From NCBI GenBank assembly GCA_963853835.1, contig OY970832.1:40766063-40830062 (forward strand): 64,000 bases of DNA, given 5' to 3'. Of this stretch, positions 1-11,494 are shown in pieces. The translations under genes and the position numbers were made by a program. Positions within the stretch are counted from its first letter, which is position 1, and every line of letters begins with the position of its first letter. The DNA comes from Calendula officinalis. Lineage: Eukaryota > Streptophyta > Magnoliopsida > Asterales > Asteraceae. The notes under the pieces were generated by a model. The model saw nothing but the letters and a program-made list of their open reading frames with translations, did no database searches and was not told the origin of the DNA.

Positions 1-836
1 ATGATGTTTATTTTAATTCCATCCTAAACTGAGATATGGATGCTGAGTAACCGAGCTAAGCACCATATCATTATGTGTTGATCTGCGTACATGAGTTATG
101 TTTATGAGTTATACGCATGTGAGATATGCTAGTTGATTACATATTTGTTGAGTTGATATGTGTTGAGTATGAGATGGTTTGTTTTATATGAGTACATGTT
201 GTATGAGTCAACACGTTAATAAAACTAACCTAATAACTATGAGATTTTAATTACCGATCACAAGAGGCGATGGCGAGAGCCAACTCTTCCCATGAGTAGC
301 CAAAGTACACTACACGACGGTCAGCGTGGTACTGCAGAACACCTAGAGGACGGGTGTTGGAAGAGGGTGTTGTGACGAGCGTATGGCGGTGGGCGTACGT
401 TGAGCATCGTCACAACCCACGGCGAACCTAAAGAGAATTAATAAAGGCCGACTAACGAGAAATGAGTAGAGTCATTAGGGAACATGTATATGGCATGATC
501 TGTTTGTATGTTTTTGTTTATTTTGAATTTTATCCACTCAGCGTGTGGCTGACCCCAAACACTTCCCCCCATTTTGCAGGTACTAGCAAGGGCAAGGAGA
601 AGGTTCATGACTGATGGGTTCCATCTCGGTTTTTATTGATGGATTTGGATTTTTACTTTAATGTTTGTTGAGTCAAACTTATTTTTAACACTTTATTTAT
701 TCCGCATTAAAAACCACGTGACGGTTTATTTTATGAATTTATGAGTGGGACCGGTTTTTCATTACTTGTACTTTGGGAAAATACTTATTTTATGACTTTA
801 TTTATTTTTATTTCCCCTGATTTTTTGGATGTTACA
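1..836 (+). mobile_element. Element I, 5' LTR (3' portion, cut by window start)
   Basis: This is the last ~836 bp of an LTR. It matches, in opposite orientation, the LTRs of element II: the stretches around 20-130 and 290-420 correspond to 8410-8530 and 8150-8290 read on the minus strand. It ends in TTACA and is followed directly by a primer binding site, the normal 5' LTR to interior junction. Near 579-608 it has a block (GGTACTAGCAAGGGCAAGG and on) that recurs in all LTRs of this family. Confidence 0.85.
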
Positions 837-839
837 GGT

Positions 840-851
840 CGGTATCAGAGC
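840..851 (+). other. Primer binding site, element I (tRNA-iMet type)
   Basis: CGGTATCAGAGC lies 3 nt after the LTR end. It matches the plant initiator-Met primer site TGGTATCAGAGC except at the first base. Confidence 0.85.
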
Positions 852-3165
852 TTTGGCTTGAGAGAATTGGGTTCACAAGAGGTGGATTCCAGACTCAAGT
901 CGAAGCACGAGTTTTCAAAATGAGTTTTTCAAAATGTTTTAAAAACGAGTCCAAATCCAAATCGAGAAGCAGCGCATCAGGACGACCTTATGCCTCTAGT
1001 ACCTTATTTTTTGAGTTATGTATTTAATTTAAAACGTCGCGAGGACATTTAAATAACAAAGAGAATAATAGAAGTTTGAATCAAAATGAAATTTCTGAGG
1101 AAATAATGAGATAAGCTAAATAAGTGATTATTAATTTAATTGATAAGGAGTTATCAAAACAAATCAAGTGAAGAGTTATTAAACCAAATTGAGTAAAATC
1201 ATTAATGATAGTTTGTTTAATTGAGAATGATTGAGCAATAAACTGAAAATAATTTAATAAAGAAATTTTATTTATACCGATCATAAAATGAGTCAATTAA
1301 GATCGTTAAATGAGATGGTTGTATTGAATAATATGTTTTATTGAGTAAGTGATAGATCATTAATAAACAAATGAGATTATATGAGGTAATGAGATATCGC
1401 TAGGTTTATATCAACAAGTAAATTATTAATGACTAAATAATAGAATCACTAAAGAGAAGACTTATTAGAAAACAGTGAAACAAACTAAATAAGAGTATCG
1501 TTAATGTGAATCAATAAAGAGCTATCAAAACAAGTAAGAGAAAGAATATTAAGTCAAATCGAGTTGAACGCGTTAAATGATAAATTATGAAATTTAGTGA
1601 CGAGAAACATAATAAAATTTTTATATGAGAATCAAGAATAATAATCGAATAAAATATTGGGAATTGGTGTTAAAGGAGAAATTATGAATTACGAGGAATT
1701 AATAAATCAAGGCTAAATTAAGCATTTATTTAAAAAGAATTAAATAAAAAATGCTATTTAAAATTTTAAGTAACCATTAATTTGAGGACGAGAGACACGA
1801 TCTAATAAATAATTGTGATGAGTAAATATGTTTGATTGTGGAGAATTACTAATTGAATAAACGAATGAGGTTTATGTTATTTGAGTAAATGAAAACTAAC
1901 GAACTTGAATTGTTTAACAAGAGATCAATAAGGTGAGATGTATGAAATTTGATAAATATGAATCAACGAGGAATCATAAGTCATAATAATGAGAAAGGTT
2001 GAAGTAAATGACAATTAATGTGGTCACAGAGATTAATACAAATAGAGTAAGAGACTAGCGAATTGAGAGAAAACCTTTTACAAAAACTATAAATCTAGTT
2101 CTACATTTATATAACTAATTTAAAGAACATCGAGAATGCGAAATAATAGAGCTATTAATGGAGTAAGAGATAAAATTCTATTGGAGTTGATAAAAATTTG
2201 TAAAATTGAGATATTACTAATTGAACGATAAGAGAAAACTAAAATGAGTTATTAATTGAGTTAAGTGAAAAAAGTGAGTTAATGAGATTTATTCACTACG
2301 AGTTACAAGAGAATTTATTTTAAGTTAAAAAAACTGATATATGGTTAGTGCCATGAGTAAACCAATTGAGAACTAAGATTTAGATATGAGCAAGAGATTA
2401 TCGTGAATGTGTAACACGAAGTGACGAGTTGTGATGCTAATGCATGTAATAAGTTTGACCTCTGTGGAGTCATAAAATGAGTAATTATTAATGAGAAGTA
2501 ATTATGATACTATTAAGGAGTAATGAGTTATAATTGAGAAAATTTAATAAAGATACGAGAATCCATGAAAATGTTAATGAGAAAGCTGTCAACTAATACG
2601 AGCAATAAATTTCTTTTATAAAGCGATAAAAATTAAATGAGTAGGGGGTGTGAGGGGGGCGTAAAGAGTATACGTTGAGACCGACTCACCCCTGTGAATA
2701 AAAGTTTAATTATCGAGAAATTAAATAGGACCTTAAAATTAGGTAATCAACAATGCGAATCAACAAACTAAACTAATGAGTGTTCGTAACGAGTTTCTAT
2801 GAGTGTAGAGTATGAGATTTCGAGTGTATGTGATGTCGACTAAGAGTTGATCGACTGGGCGGGCGTGTTGCGTTTGAGACTGGACCGACTAGAGTGGTCG
2901 GTACTGGGGCGTACACGTTACGTTGAGACAGGTTGTGACTCAATTGGTTGAATTGTTGTGTGGGAAATTGTGAACTTTGAGATTGACTTGTGACCAAACA
3001 AAAGTATGTGTCGAAAGTAATAGAAGGGCCCATATTATCAATACACACAGGACTTTTGGTTGGTTATGGGGAAATTTTAAGGATAACAATGGACCAATGC
3101 TTGTTGTTATTAAATTAGTTAAGTAGATTATATGATTATTTGTTTTAGGCGGTAGTGAATGCATG

Positions 3166-3208
3166 TTCCAAACTCGGGGACGAGTTTTCTACAAGTGGAG
3201 TTGAGTAG
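3166..3208 (+). other. Internal hairpin + polypurine-type motif, element I
   Basis: The motif is AAACTC-ggggac-GAGTTT followed by ACAAGTGGAGTTGAG. It has the same architecture as the element's terminal motif at 5339-5376 (GACTTC-gaggac-GAAGTC then TTCAAGTGAAGTTGAG). The stem bases differ but still pair. Equivalent internal copies exist in elements II and III. Confidence 0.7.
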
Positions 3209-4572
3209 AAGTAAATTAAGAGAATTACCAAGAAATTTTTTTGTTTGTTATGTGTTATTTATAATTGTTATGAGCATATATGTACATATAATTAGCTAGA
3301 GAGTTTATAAGAGTAACTTTTAAATCGAGAAATTATTTCTGTGAGAATATAATGAGATAATAAGAGGTTATTAAAATATGAGAATTTATTATGAATTATT
3401 TATTTCGAGTTAAATGAGAAGAACGTTATTATAAGAGATTATTAAATCCAGTTGAGGAAGTTGCTGAGAAAAATTACTGTGTCGAGTAATATATATTATT
3501 GAGTAATTATTAAATCAAGAGTAAATACTGAAATAAGTAAAAGAGAAAAATATTAAGTGAATTGACAAAAAAAAATTGTATTTCTGAGCGTGACATATAT
3601 ATATGCATATAATTAGAAAATTTATAAGGATAATTGAGAATAATTTAATTCACGTTATGGTGTAATTATCAAGTTGTAAGAAATTAATAAGATGAGAGTA
3701 ATGGTGCAACTGAGAAGTAACAAGTACTATAATTATATAAATAATAAGAAATTATTAAATTATGATGTAGTGAGAAATTATGGAATTAGAGTAATGAAAA
3801 TTTTATTAATGAGGTCGTTAATTTAAATTAGTAATAAAACATTAAAACGAGCTAAATGAGGAAAATTTATTATTATTGAGTAATTATCGAGCGATAAGAG
3901 ACTAATAAACTAAGTTAAATGAACAAATTATTAAAAGCGAGTTAAGGTGAATTAACAAATGAGATTATCGAATCGAGTAAATGTGGAAACCTTTAAATTG
4001 AGAACGAGAAATAACTGAGTAATTTAATACACGAGAATTAACGAGCTAAATAATTAAACGAGAATTAAAAATAAGAGGTCGATAACTTGAAATTTATGAG
4101 TAGACATCTAGTCAAACTAATCAAGAAACGATGTAAATGAGAACAAAGCGAGAAATTAATTAACGAGCTAAATGATAAAATCATTATATGAGTTGAGAAG
4201 TATCATTAAAATGAGTTGAGCGGGTAATATTAAAAAGAGTCGGTAAAGAATTGTTAAATACGAGTTAACAAGAGAACCAATAATTTGGCTTAAAAGAGAA
4301 GTTATCCGTCGAGTAGTATAAATTATTAAAATGGATCACACGAGTAATCGCAAGAACACGAAAACGAGTATATCGTGTGACTTGTGAGAAGTCATTAAAC
4401 GAGAATTTGAAATAAATTGATAATATAGCCTACGATGAGTTAAAAGTATGGTTATAGGAAATTAAATATATGCATTTGAGTATATGCAAATTGAGTAAGA
4501 GGCATGAGTTGCTTACTATGTGAACATCTTCTGTGTGATAAATACATTTATCGTGAATAATGAGTCTGTTTT

Positions 4573-4650
4573 GTATTAATTAATAGTGATGTGAATCACT
4601 AAATTGTTTTGTATGCCTTAAACAAACTGATGTCCCATAGAGTAGAGAAC
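4573..4650 (+). pseudogene. Retropepsin relic in element I
   Basis: Read from 4573, the frame gives VLINSDVNH, then a stop, then text resembling the sequence after a Gypsy protease active site. At the same place element III reads VLVDSGVNHS and element II reads VLVDSGVD, so this is the decayed D-S-G active site of a Ty3/Gypsy aspartic protease (here D to N and G to D). Only about 25 codons are recognisable. Confidence 0.6.
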
Positions 4651-4769
4651 CTTGAGAGGTCATTATTTGCTGAGATTGACTATAATAAAATTTTATATGT
4701 TGTTAAATTATACAAGTGATCATGTGATAGAGCTGTGCGGGAATAGATTTCCCATAAAAAACTTATTGT

Positions 4770-5097
4770 TATCGCCACGAGAGGGCCGAGCGTGATTGTG
4801 AGCACATAGTGGATGGCCGAGTACCACGCCGAGATCATCTGTCGCGGCAGACAAACCCGTAACAAATCTCCAAGTGGAGTTGAATTGGAGATTCAACGCA
4901 TTATTAATCGCTGGGTGCAGGAACCGAGTCCGGCTGTGAGAGCAAGAAGACACCTCCAGCAGAGCATCGTGGATTATGCTGTGCTTATTATCTACATTTC
5001 TTTTTATACACCGAGACCCTTAGAGAGCATTCCCTTTTTTTTTAAATTTCTTTTAGCCTTATCATTTTGCGCCATTAGAGACGGAAGGTATGTGTGA
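4770..5097 (+). pseudogene. Conserved coding-like block after the protease relic, element I
   Basis: A 94-codon frame runs from ATG at 4813 to 5097. Its first ~55 codons (around RIINRWVQEPSPAVRARRHL) have counterparts in element III (33690-33900) and element II (minus, about 9740-9910), where stops and indels break the frame. I do not recognise the domain. It lies where Gypsy pol or its 3' end would be. It may be a remnant of pol or simply conserved element sequence; expression is not supported. Confidence 0.4.
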
Positions 5098-5338
5098 GAA
5101 ATTGCGAGAAACGGAGTTCATTATGATCGAGTAGGTCACTCTGTAGAGCTTCTTCTCATTCATAAAAAACCTTGTTACCTTTTTGTTTTGGGTATGACAT
5201 AACCAGGTTGCTTGCAAGAGGTTGTGTACAATGCCACGTGAACACTAAAACTTATCATTTTCCCCATTTGAAATATGTGTCGTTGGCGAGCCTGAGTCAG
5301 AGATGCGAGATCGCTACCCTTAGTTTCTTCCTAACAAT

Positions 5339-5376
5339 GACTTCGAGGACGAAGTCTGATTCAAGTGAAGTTGAGT
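5339..5376 (+). other. Terminal hairpin and polypurine tract, element I
   Basis: The inverted repeat GACTTC/GAAGTC with loop GAGGAC is followed by TTCAAGTGAAGTTGAGT and then the LTR start TGTAACGC. This is the Gypsy-type priming site for plus-strand DNA. Confidence 0.75.
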
Positions 5377-5603
5377 TGTAACGCACTGATCCTCACCGGA
5401 TACGGACCCTATATTGTAACACCCGTATTTTTATAACATCGTTTAAATCATTTAAAATACATTTTCCCCAATTTTTGACATATTGTCCAAAATACAGTTT
5501 AACAAATACTTTGAAACCTCTATCAGAGTTTACGAAAATACGGTGTCACCAAGTATATCAAAACCATAGGCAAACGAGATCTACCTATGAGCTCCCTAGC
5601 TAA
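5377..5603 (+). other. 3' LTR stub plus unidentified insertion
   Basis: Thirteen bases of LTR start (TGTAACGCACTGA) are followed by TCCTCACCGGATACGGACCC, which is the end sequence of the fold-back family C described at 17.9-27.3 kb. About 190 bp then begins TGTAACACCCG, resembling the start of a different Gypsy LTR. At 5604 a full LTR start appears again. The nature of the insertion is unresolved. Confidence 0.4.
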
Positions 5604-6366
5604 TGTAACGCCCTGAAATTTTTATAATTAAATAATATTAATTTAATCGTCATATTTAAATTTAAAATTAATAGTTAGTAAATTAATTATATTGAAGTTA
5701 GACGGTTCGTTATTGTTTAGACATTTTGACTAGTTGGACACTTTATAATTAATGAGACGTAATTAAATTGATAAATGGGGGTTATAAGTTACTTAATTTC
5801 GAATTATTGCGTGTCGGATTTTAATCCGACTTAAATGTTATGAGATAGGCCAAGGGCCAACTTATCGGGCTAGCGAGCGGGCTTGAAGCCTTGTGGTGTA
5901 AAGGAGTTATTAGATAGCGAGCGGGTTTAAGGAATTACCCTAATCATTTTTTTTACCTCTTGAAACCTGCCGCCGTATCTCAAAGTGAGGAGTTGGCGTT
6001 TTCATATTTTTTTGTTCATTTCGATCAAGTGGCAACCGGAATAAAAAAAAAAAAGGGCAGTGGTAAATTGTTGAAGTCGAGGGAATGGTTGGTGGCTGGC
6101 AGCGATTTAATTTCTTTGATTGGCGGTGGTATTTTTTTTTAGACAATTCTTGTTTTTGGGTCTCTGACCAACAACATCTTTTGGGATGTAAACAACAAAG
6201 ATTATTTTTAATCTCTACCATTTCGTCCACTAGGATTTTTTTTTCTTTTCAGATAGCAACTGTAGTAATTAATTCCATGTGTGCGCCAAGAAGATATATC
6301 GCAACCCCATTTCGTGTGTCTAATCATTGGCAAAATATACAAACAATTGAGTTCCGTAGGGAATTC

Positions 6367-6370
<4 letters not shown>
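5604..6370 (+). mobile_element. Truncated LTR related to elements I-III
   Basis: It begins TGTAACGCCCTGAAATTT and continues with the LTR pattern of element III (AATTAAATAATATTAATTTAAT, then GACGGTTCG repeats). Similarity fades after about 5.9 kb and it stops at the (AT)n tract. No second end or primer site was found, so it is a fragment or the displaced 3' LTR of element I. No gene is seen in it. Confidence 0.6.

Positions 6371-6397
<27 letters not shown>
6371..6397. repeat. (AT)n microsatellite
   Basis: An uninterrupted AT tract directly abuts the CTAG end of the candidate Helitron. Confidence 0.95.
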
Positions 6398-6410
6398 CTA
6401 GCTTAAAATT

Positions 6411-6426
6411 CCGCCTGACTGGGCGG
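6411..6426 (-). other. Terminal GC hairpin of the candidate Helitron
   Basis: A 5-bp perfect stem CCGCC/GGCGG lies 9 nt from CTAG. The same core, GCCCAGTC(A/G)GGCGG, recurs on the plus strand at 25951-25964. Confidence 0.5.
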
Positions 6427-6429
6427 GCG

Positions 6430-7200
6430 AGAAATAAAAAGGAAAATACCAATAACAAAAAATTTAAGAAATAAATATAGTAATCTATTATTGAAATGGT
6501 ACACACAATTTAATAACGAAATAAAACTTCTTTGTATACGACGTTTGTTGTTGAGTCGGTGTAATTGTTATATTGGTTGCAACAAGTAACTTCAATCCTT
6601 TCAGCAGCATAGTGACAAGCTGAAAGATCAAGTCATGTTGTGCATCAAACAAATTAGAAAGACTGTTCCGAATCACTTATAAAAACACATTAGACTCAAG
6701 GTCAAACTTTCCCTTTGACTTCCAGGTCAAACATGACAAACTACATGACATATAAAAATATAAATAACATGACAACCATCCAATATATAGTTGAACTATT
6801 CTTACAGTTAACATGATTTTTACATTCTCAAAAGCACCAAATTTTACATTCTCCCATGAATGTATATAAAAACATGTAGAATGCATTTCAAAAGTTTGAA
6901 ATTGAACTATTTTTTAGCAATAATGTATGGAACAATATTCATCTCAACCGTTGATCTCTAAAAATAATGCTCTTTCATCATCAACATGAGGAAAACCACT
7001 TCCATAAACAAAAGTATCAAGATCACTCCCACAAAATAACTTCAACTTCACTATCAGAAACTATTTCCCAAAATTTCTGGCCCAATTGTACCTTTGATGC
7101 AGATGTTGGACCAAATTGTATCCTTCAAACTCCCTTCACCAAATTTGTTTATGGATATTATTTATGCAAATGTTGAAATAAATTTACATCATATTCATCG
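6430..7200. other. No recognisable gene (candidate Helitron 3' part)
   Basis: AT-rich unique-looking sequence. Short frames on both strands show no recognisable domain. It lies downstream of the CDC48C-like fragment on the minus strand and may include decayed exons of it. Confidence 0.5.
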
Positions 7201-7719
7201 GAATTTTTTATATACCTAATGATGTAACAATCAAAATCCATTCTCAACAAATCAAGGCCACCAACATCATCCCATTTAACATTTGGAATGCTTCAAAAGC
7301 CTTCTCTTGTTGAATATGATTGAACCAATTTAGCTACTACCTGACGATAATTAATAAATACAAAATTATTTCTAGCAATAAATTTGATAAAGTTTATTAC
7401 CTCAAAATCAGACATTGGAATGCTAAAATTTTCCATTTCATAATGAGTCCAGGTTTTCTTCCACTAATCTTCATTATCTGTACTTTCTCTAGAAAGTTCT
7501 ATTTTCCGTTCGATCAAAAAATTTCTTCATATCAAGATTACCAGCTTTATTCACCAATGCTATTAAATCAGCACAAAGTAATCCATGAGCAGACCTTGAA
7601 AGTTTGACCACGTAAAACACAGCTTCACGTTTTAAATGGCAAGGAAGAACGAAAATAATCTGGAATCTCACATTTTGATCTTGAACACCTAAAGTGATCT
7701 CACGGTCAAACCGACCTGG
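7201..7719 (-). pseudogene. CDC48C/NVL-like AAA-ATPase fragment, end of D1 to start of D2
   Basis: On the minus strand from 7719 to 7489 the translation continues the end of a first AAA domain (FDREITLGVQDQNVR ... KLSRSAHGLLCADLIALVNK). An exon ending SIPMSDFE with a GTAATA donor follows. After a gap come AKLVQSYSTREGF, an in-frame TGA, then IPNVKWDDVGGLDLL, the start of the second AAA domain. In plants this order and wording is typical of CDC48C / nuclear VCP-like proteins, which act in ribosome biogenesis and protein extraction. Here it is broken by a stop and by the LTR element at 7720, and no D2 Walker motifs follow. The copy is therefore a fragment, probably captured by the Helitron. Confidence 0.75.
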
Positions 7720-9378
7720 TGTAACATCCCAAAAATCAAGGGGAAATTTAAAATTTTTTAATCAATAAAATATTACATTTTTCCCCAAAAGTACAAGTAA
7801 CTCAAAGGTCCCAACTCATAAATAAAAATATAAAACCGTCTCGTGTTATAAATGCGGAACAATTAATGGTTTTAAAACAAAACATGTTTGACTCAAAATA
7901 AATGTTTTAATCCAAATCCATAAATATAAAAATAGAAACGCAACTCATCAACCATTGACCTTCTCTTTGCCTTTGCTAGTACCTGCAAAATGGGAGGGAG
8001 TGTTTGGGGTCAGTCACCGCTGAGTGAATAATCAACACAATAAACATACACATACAAACAATCCACACCACATAAGTGATCCCTAAAGACTCTACTCAAT
8101 TCTCGATTATTAGGCCTTTTATTAAATCACATTAGGTTCGCCGTGGGTTGTGACGATGCTCAACGTACGCCCACCGCCATACGCTCATCACAACACCCTC
8201 TTCCAACACCCGTCCTCTAGGTGCCCCGCAGTACCACGCTGACAGTCGTGTAGTGTACTTTGGCGACTCAAATGGGAAGAGTTGGCTCTCGTCGTCGCCT
8301 CTTGCGATCGGTAATTAAAATCTCATAGATATTAGGTTAGTTTTATTAACGTGTTGACTCATACAACATGTACTCATATAAAACAAACCATCTCATACTC
8401 AACACATATCATCTCAACAGATATGTAACCAACTAGCACATCTCACATGCATATAACTCATAAACATAACTCATGTACGCAGATCAACACATAATGATAT
8501 GGTACTTAGCTCGGTTACTCAACATCCATATCTCAGTTCAAGATGTATTTAAAATAAACAACACTTAGCACATCATCAAATAAACAAGCTTATCTCAAAG
8601 CAATAGCAATTCATGACACATAGCACATAGTCATGAAATGAAAGTAAATGCAAGTTTATAGTGAGATCACCCACCTCAAATAAATGTATGCTCCTAGAAG
8701 TATCCTCGGCACGTACAAGTCACAACTCAGATCCTAGAAGGTCCCTACGAACCAAGACACAATCAAACGCTAACACCCGAATCACCACACGACGCCAACA
8801 CCAAACAGCGATGGTTACTTGGGTGAGATTTTTATCGAATAACAAGGGGATATTTGGATGTCTTATGCACGCATACCCATAAGAAATAAAAGGAGGAATA
8901 TGATGGTATAGCTACTGCCGCTCAAGTCAAACAAATGGTCTTTTGTTGATTTCTTGTGTCACGTACCAAAAACCAAAAACACCTATAGTTCGCATCTTCT
9001 TTGCGCCGTCGTCCAAATATCTCAAACCCTCACACGTAAATTACTAAATTGTGGCAGGCGTCTCCACTTCTTTCTTTTTATTTTCATTGACAGGCCATAA
9101 GGCCCCTTTGGTCATATAAGGCCCGACCCAACACTCTTCCAAAATTATTTAACCGCTAGACCCAACCCGGCGATTAATATATAAAACGACACCTAACTGA
9201 TTATAAAGTGTCCAAATAATTAACACATCAAAATAATACGAACAATCTAACTATAGGTCGCCTAAATAATATGAACCGTCTAACCACAGGTCGCCTAAAT
9301 AATATAAAATTGTTTATAATTAATAAAACGTGATTAAAATAATATTATTTAATTATTAAAAAAATTAAGGGCATTACA
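7720..9378 (-). mobile_element. Element II, 3' LTR
   Basis: A 1659-bp LTR, TGTAAC...TTACA on the plus strand (orientation minus). It is the same length as the other LTR at 13561-15219. I find two clear differences (near 8328 and 8878), so the element is young. The 5 bp before it (CCTGG) and after the other LTR (ACTGG) are a near-perfect target duplication. Confidence 0.93.
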
Positions 9379-9416
9379 ACTCAACTCCACTTGAAATAGA
9401 CTTCGTCCACGAAGTC
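9379..9416 (-). other. Terminal hairpin and polypurine tract, element II
   Basis: On the minus strand: GACTTCgtggacGAAGTC, then TATTTCAAGTGGAGTTGAG next to the LTR. Same layout as elements I and III. Confidence 0.8.
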
Positions 9417-10019
9417 ATCGCTCGGGAACAACTCAGAGTAGTGATCTCGCATCTCAGAATCAGGCTCGCTAACGACTCACATCCGCAATATAGGAAGAAA
9501 GAAAGAAAAAAATAAGGTTATGAAATAAAACAAATCTTCAGGATAACCTACTCGGTCAGAATGAACCCCGGCTCTCGCAACTGCTCATACAAATCTTCAG
9601 TCTCTAATGTCGCAAAAAGTTAAGGCTAAAAGATATAAAATCGAATGCTATCTAAGAATCTCGGTTTATCGATGAAAAGGATGTCGAAAATGACACAAAC
9701 TAACTCACGATACTCTGTTGAAGGCGTCTTCTTGCTCTCGTGGTCGGGCACAGTTGCTGCACCCAGCGGTTAACGTTGCGTTGAATCTCCGATTCAACTC
9801 CACTTGGAGATTTGTTACGGTTGGTTTGTGGTGACAGATGATCATGGCGTGGTACTCAGTCATCCACTATGTGCTCACAATCACAGTCAGCTCTCTCGTG
9901 GCGATAACAACAAGTTTTTATGGAAACACCTTCCCACACAGCTCTATCCAATTATCACTTTTACATTTTATCAACAAATAAAATCTTATTATTGGCAAAC
10001 TCTACCAATAAATGACATT

Positions 10020-10105
10020 TCAAGGTGCACTACTCTATAGAACGACGGTTTGTTTTAGAACAAAATAAACAATTTAGCGATCCACACCGCTATCAACCAA
10101 TACAC
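10020..10105 (-). pseudogene. Retropepsin relic in element II
   Basis: The minus strand from about 10103 reads VLVDSGVDR and then a stop. VLVDSG is the active-site text of a Ty3/Gypsy protease. The remainder of the domain is not readable. It corresponds in position to the relics in elements I and III. Confidence 0.65.
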
Positions 10106-11454
10106 AACAAGTACAAAGTCCACATAAATGTATATTAACACACGTTAATCTCAGCCCGTAAGAAACTCATGCCTCTTACTCAATTTGCATATACTCAGAA
10201 TGCAATCATCTCAAATTCCTACAACTTGCTTATAACTCAACACAAGCTGTAATATCAATTTAACTCAAATCTCGCTTAATGACTTTCTCACTAGTCACAC
10301 AATATACTCATTTTTCTCATTCATGCGATTTCTCGCGTGATCAAATTTAATTATTTATACTACTTGAACGGTTACTTTCTCTTTTAAGCCGTGTTCTTGG
10401 TTCTCTTGTTAACTCTTATTTAACAGTTTCTCGTTGACTCTTTTTAGTATTGCTCGCTTGACTCATTTAATGATACTTATCAACTCTTTTAATGGTTTTT
10501 ATCATTTATCTTGTTAATAAATTTCTCGCTTTGTTCTCATTTAATTGTCTCCCGATTAATTTGACTACATGTCAACCCATTAGTCTCAAGCTTATTTTAA
10601 GTTTTAAACGCCTCAATTAAATGTCTTCTCTTTACTCAATTAATTAACTCGTTAATTACCTACCTCATTAATTCTCGTATATTCCATTACTTAGTTAATT
10701 TTCATTCTCAATTAAAAGTTTCCTCATTACTTTATATTTTTAGTGATTTCTCAATTTAGAAACTCATAGTATTTTAATAAAATTTTATTATTTGACGCAC
10801 TTATATTTTTCTCGTTTGCTCATTTTAATAAATACTCTTGATTTGATAATTACTCAATTAAAAATAATATTTGATAACATTCAATTTAATAGTTTAACTA
10901 AAATATCCCTTTAGTTAAAATTTAATATTTGCTCATAATAGAATTTTCTCATTTGATTTATTTTAATAATATACTCGCTTAACTTGATTTAGTAGTTCAC
11001 CATAATAATTTATTTATTTAACTCGCTTTAAATAATTCATAAATAGATTCTCACTACCCCAATTTTCATAATCTTTTACTATCCCATTTATATAATTATA
11101 GTACTCGTTACTTCTCATTTGCACCATTACTCTTGTTTTATTAACTTCTTACAATTTGAGGATTATACCACATCATGAATTTGATTATTCTAGGTTACTC
11201 TTAAAATTTTTTTAATCGTATCGTATGCTTATATATACATCTCTCGCAGAAATATAATTTTATTGGTTAATTCACTTACTATTTTTCTCTTTTACTTATT
11301 CCATCAATTACTCTCGATTCAATAACAACAATTTTCTCGTTTAACTTGATTAATTAATCCTCATTAGCTCAATAATATGAATCTAATAATTCACAACTTT
11401 ATAATTATTCTCTATTCACACTCTTAATCTTGATAGTTTTCCCTGTTACCACCA

Positions 11455-11494
11455 ATCCACTCCACTTGGAGAAAACTCGTCCCCGAGTTTGGAA
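11455..11494 (-). other. Internal hairpin + polypurine-type motif, element II
   Basis: On the minus strand: AAACTCggggacGAGTTT, then TCTCCAAGTGGAGTGGA. The stem matches the internal copies in elements I and III, not the terminal copy of this element. Confidence 0.7.

Larger units (their letters stand above)
837..5376 (+). mobile_element. Element I, non-coding interior (Gypsy-derived)
   Basis: This is about 4.5 kb between primer site and polypurine tract with no gag-pol reading frame. Most of it is AT-rich and saturated with short motifs of the type GAGAAATTATTAAA and TAAATGAG, which put stops in every frame. Three islands are conserved with elements II and III: a block at 2960-3110 (containing GTCGAAAGTAATAGAAGGGC), a protease relic near 4573, and a block at 4770-5097. 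A large non-autonomous derivative (LARD-like) of a Ty3/Gypsy element is the best fit. The sequence shows the lack of coding capacity; the derivation is inferred from the relics and the ends. Confidence 0.75.

Noticed and set aside
6085..6474. 129-codon plus-strand frame
   Set aside because: Runs from a decayed LTR through the (AT)n tract (Tyr-Ile run) into the Helitron end; no domain.
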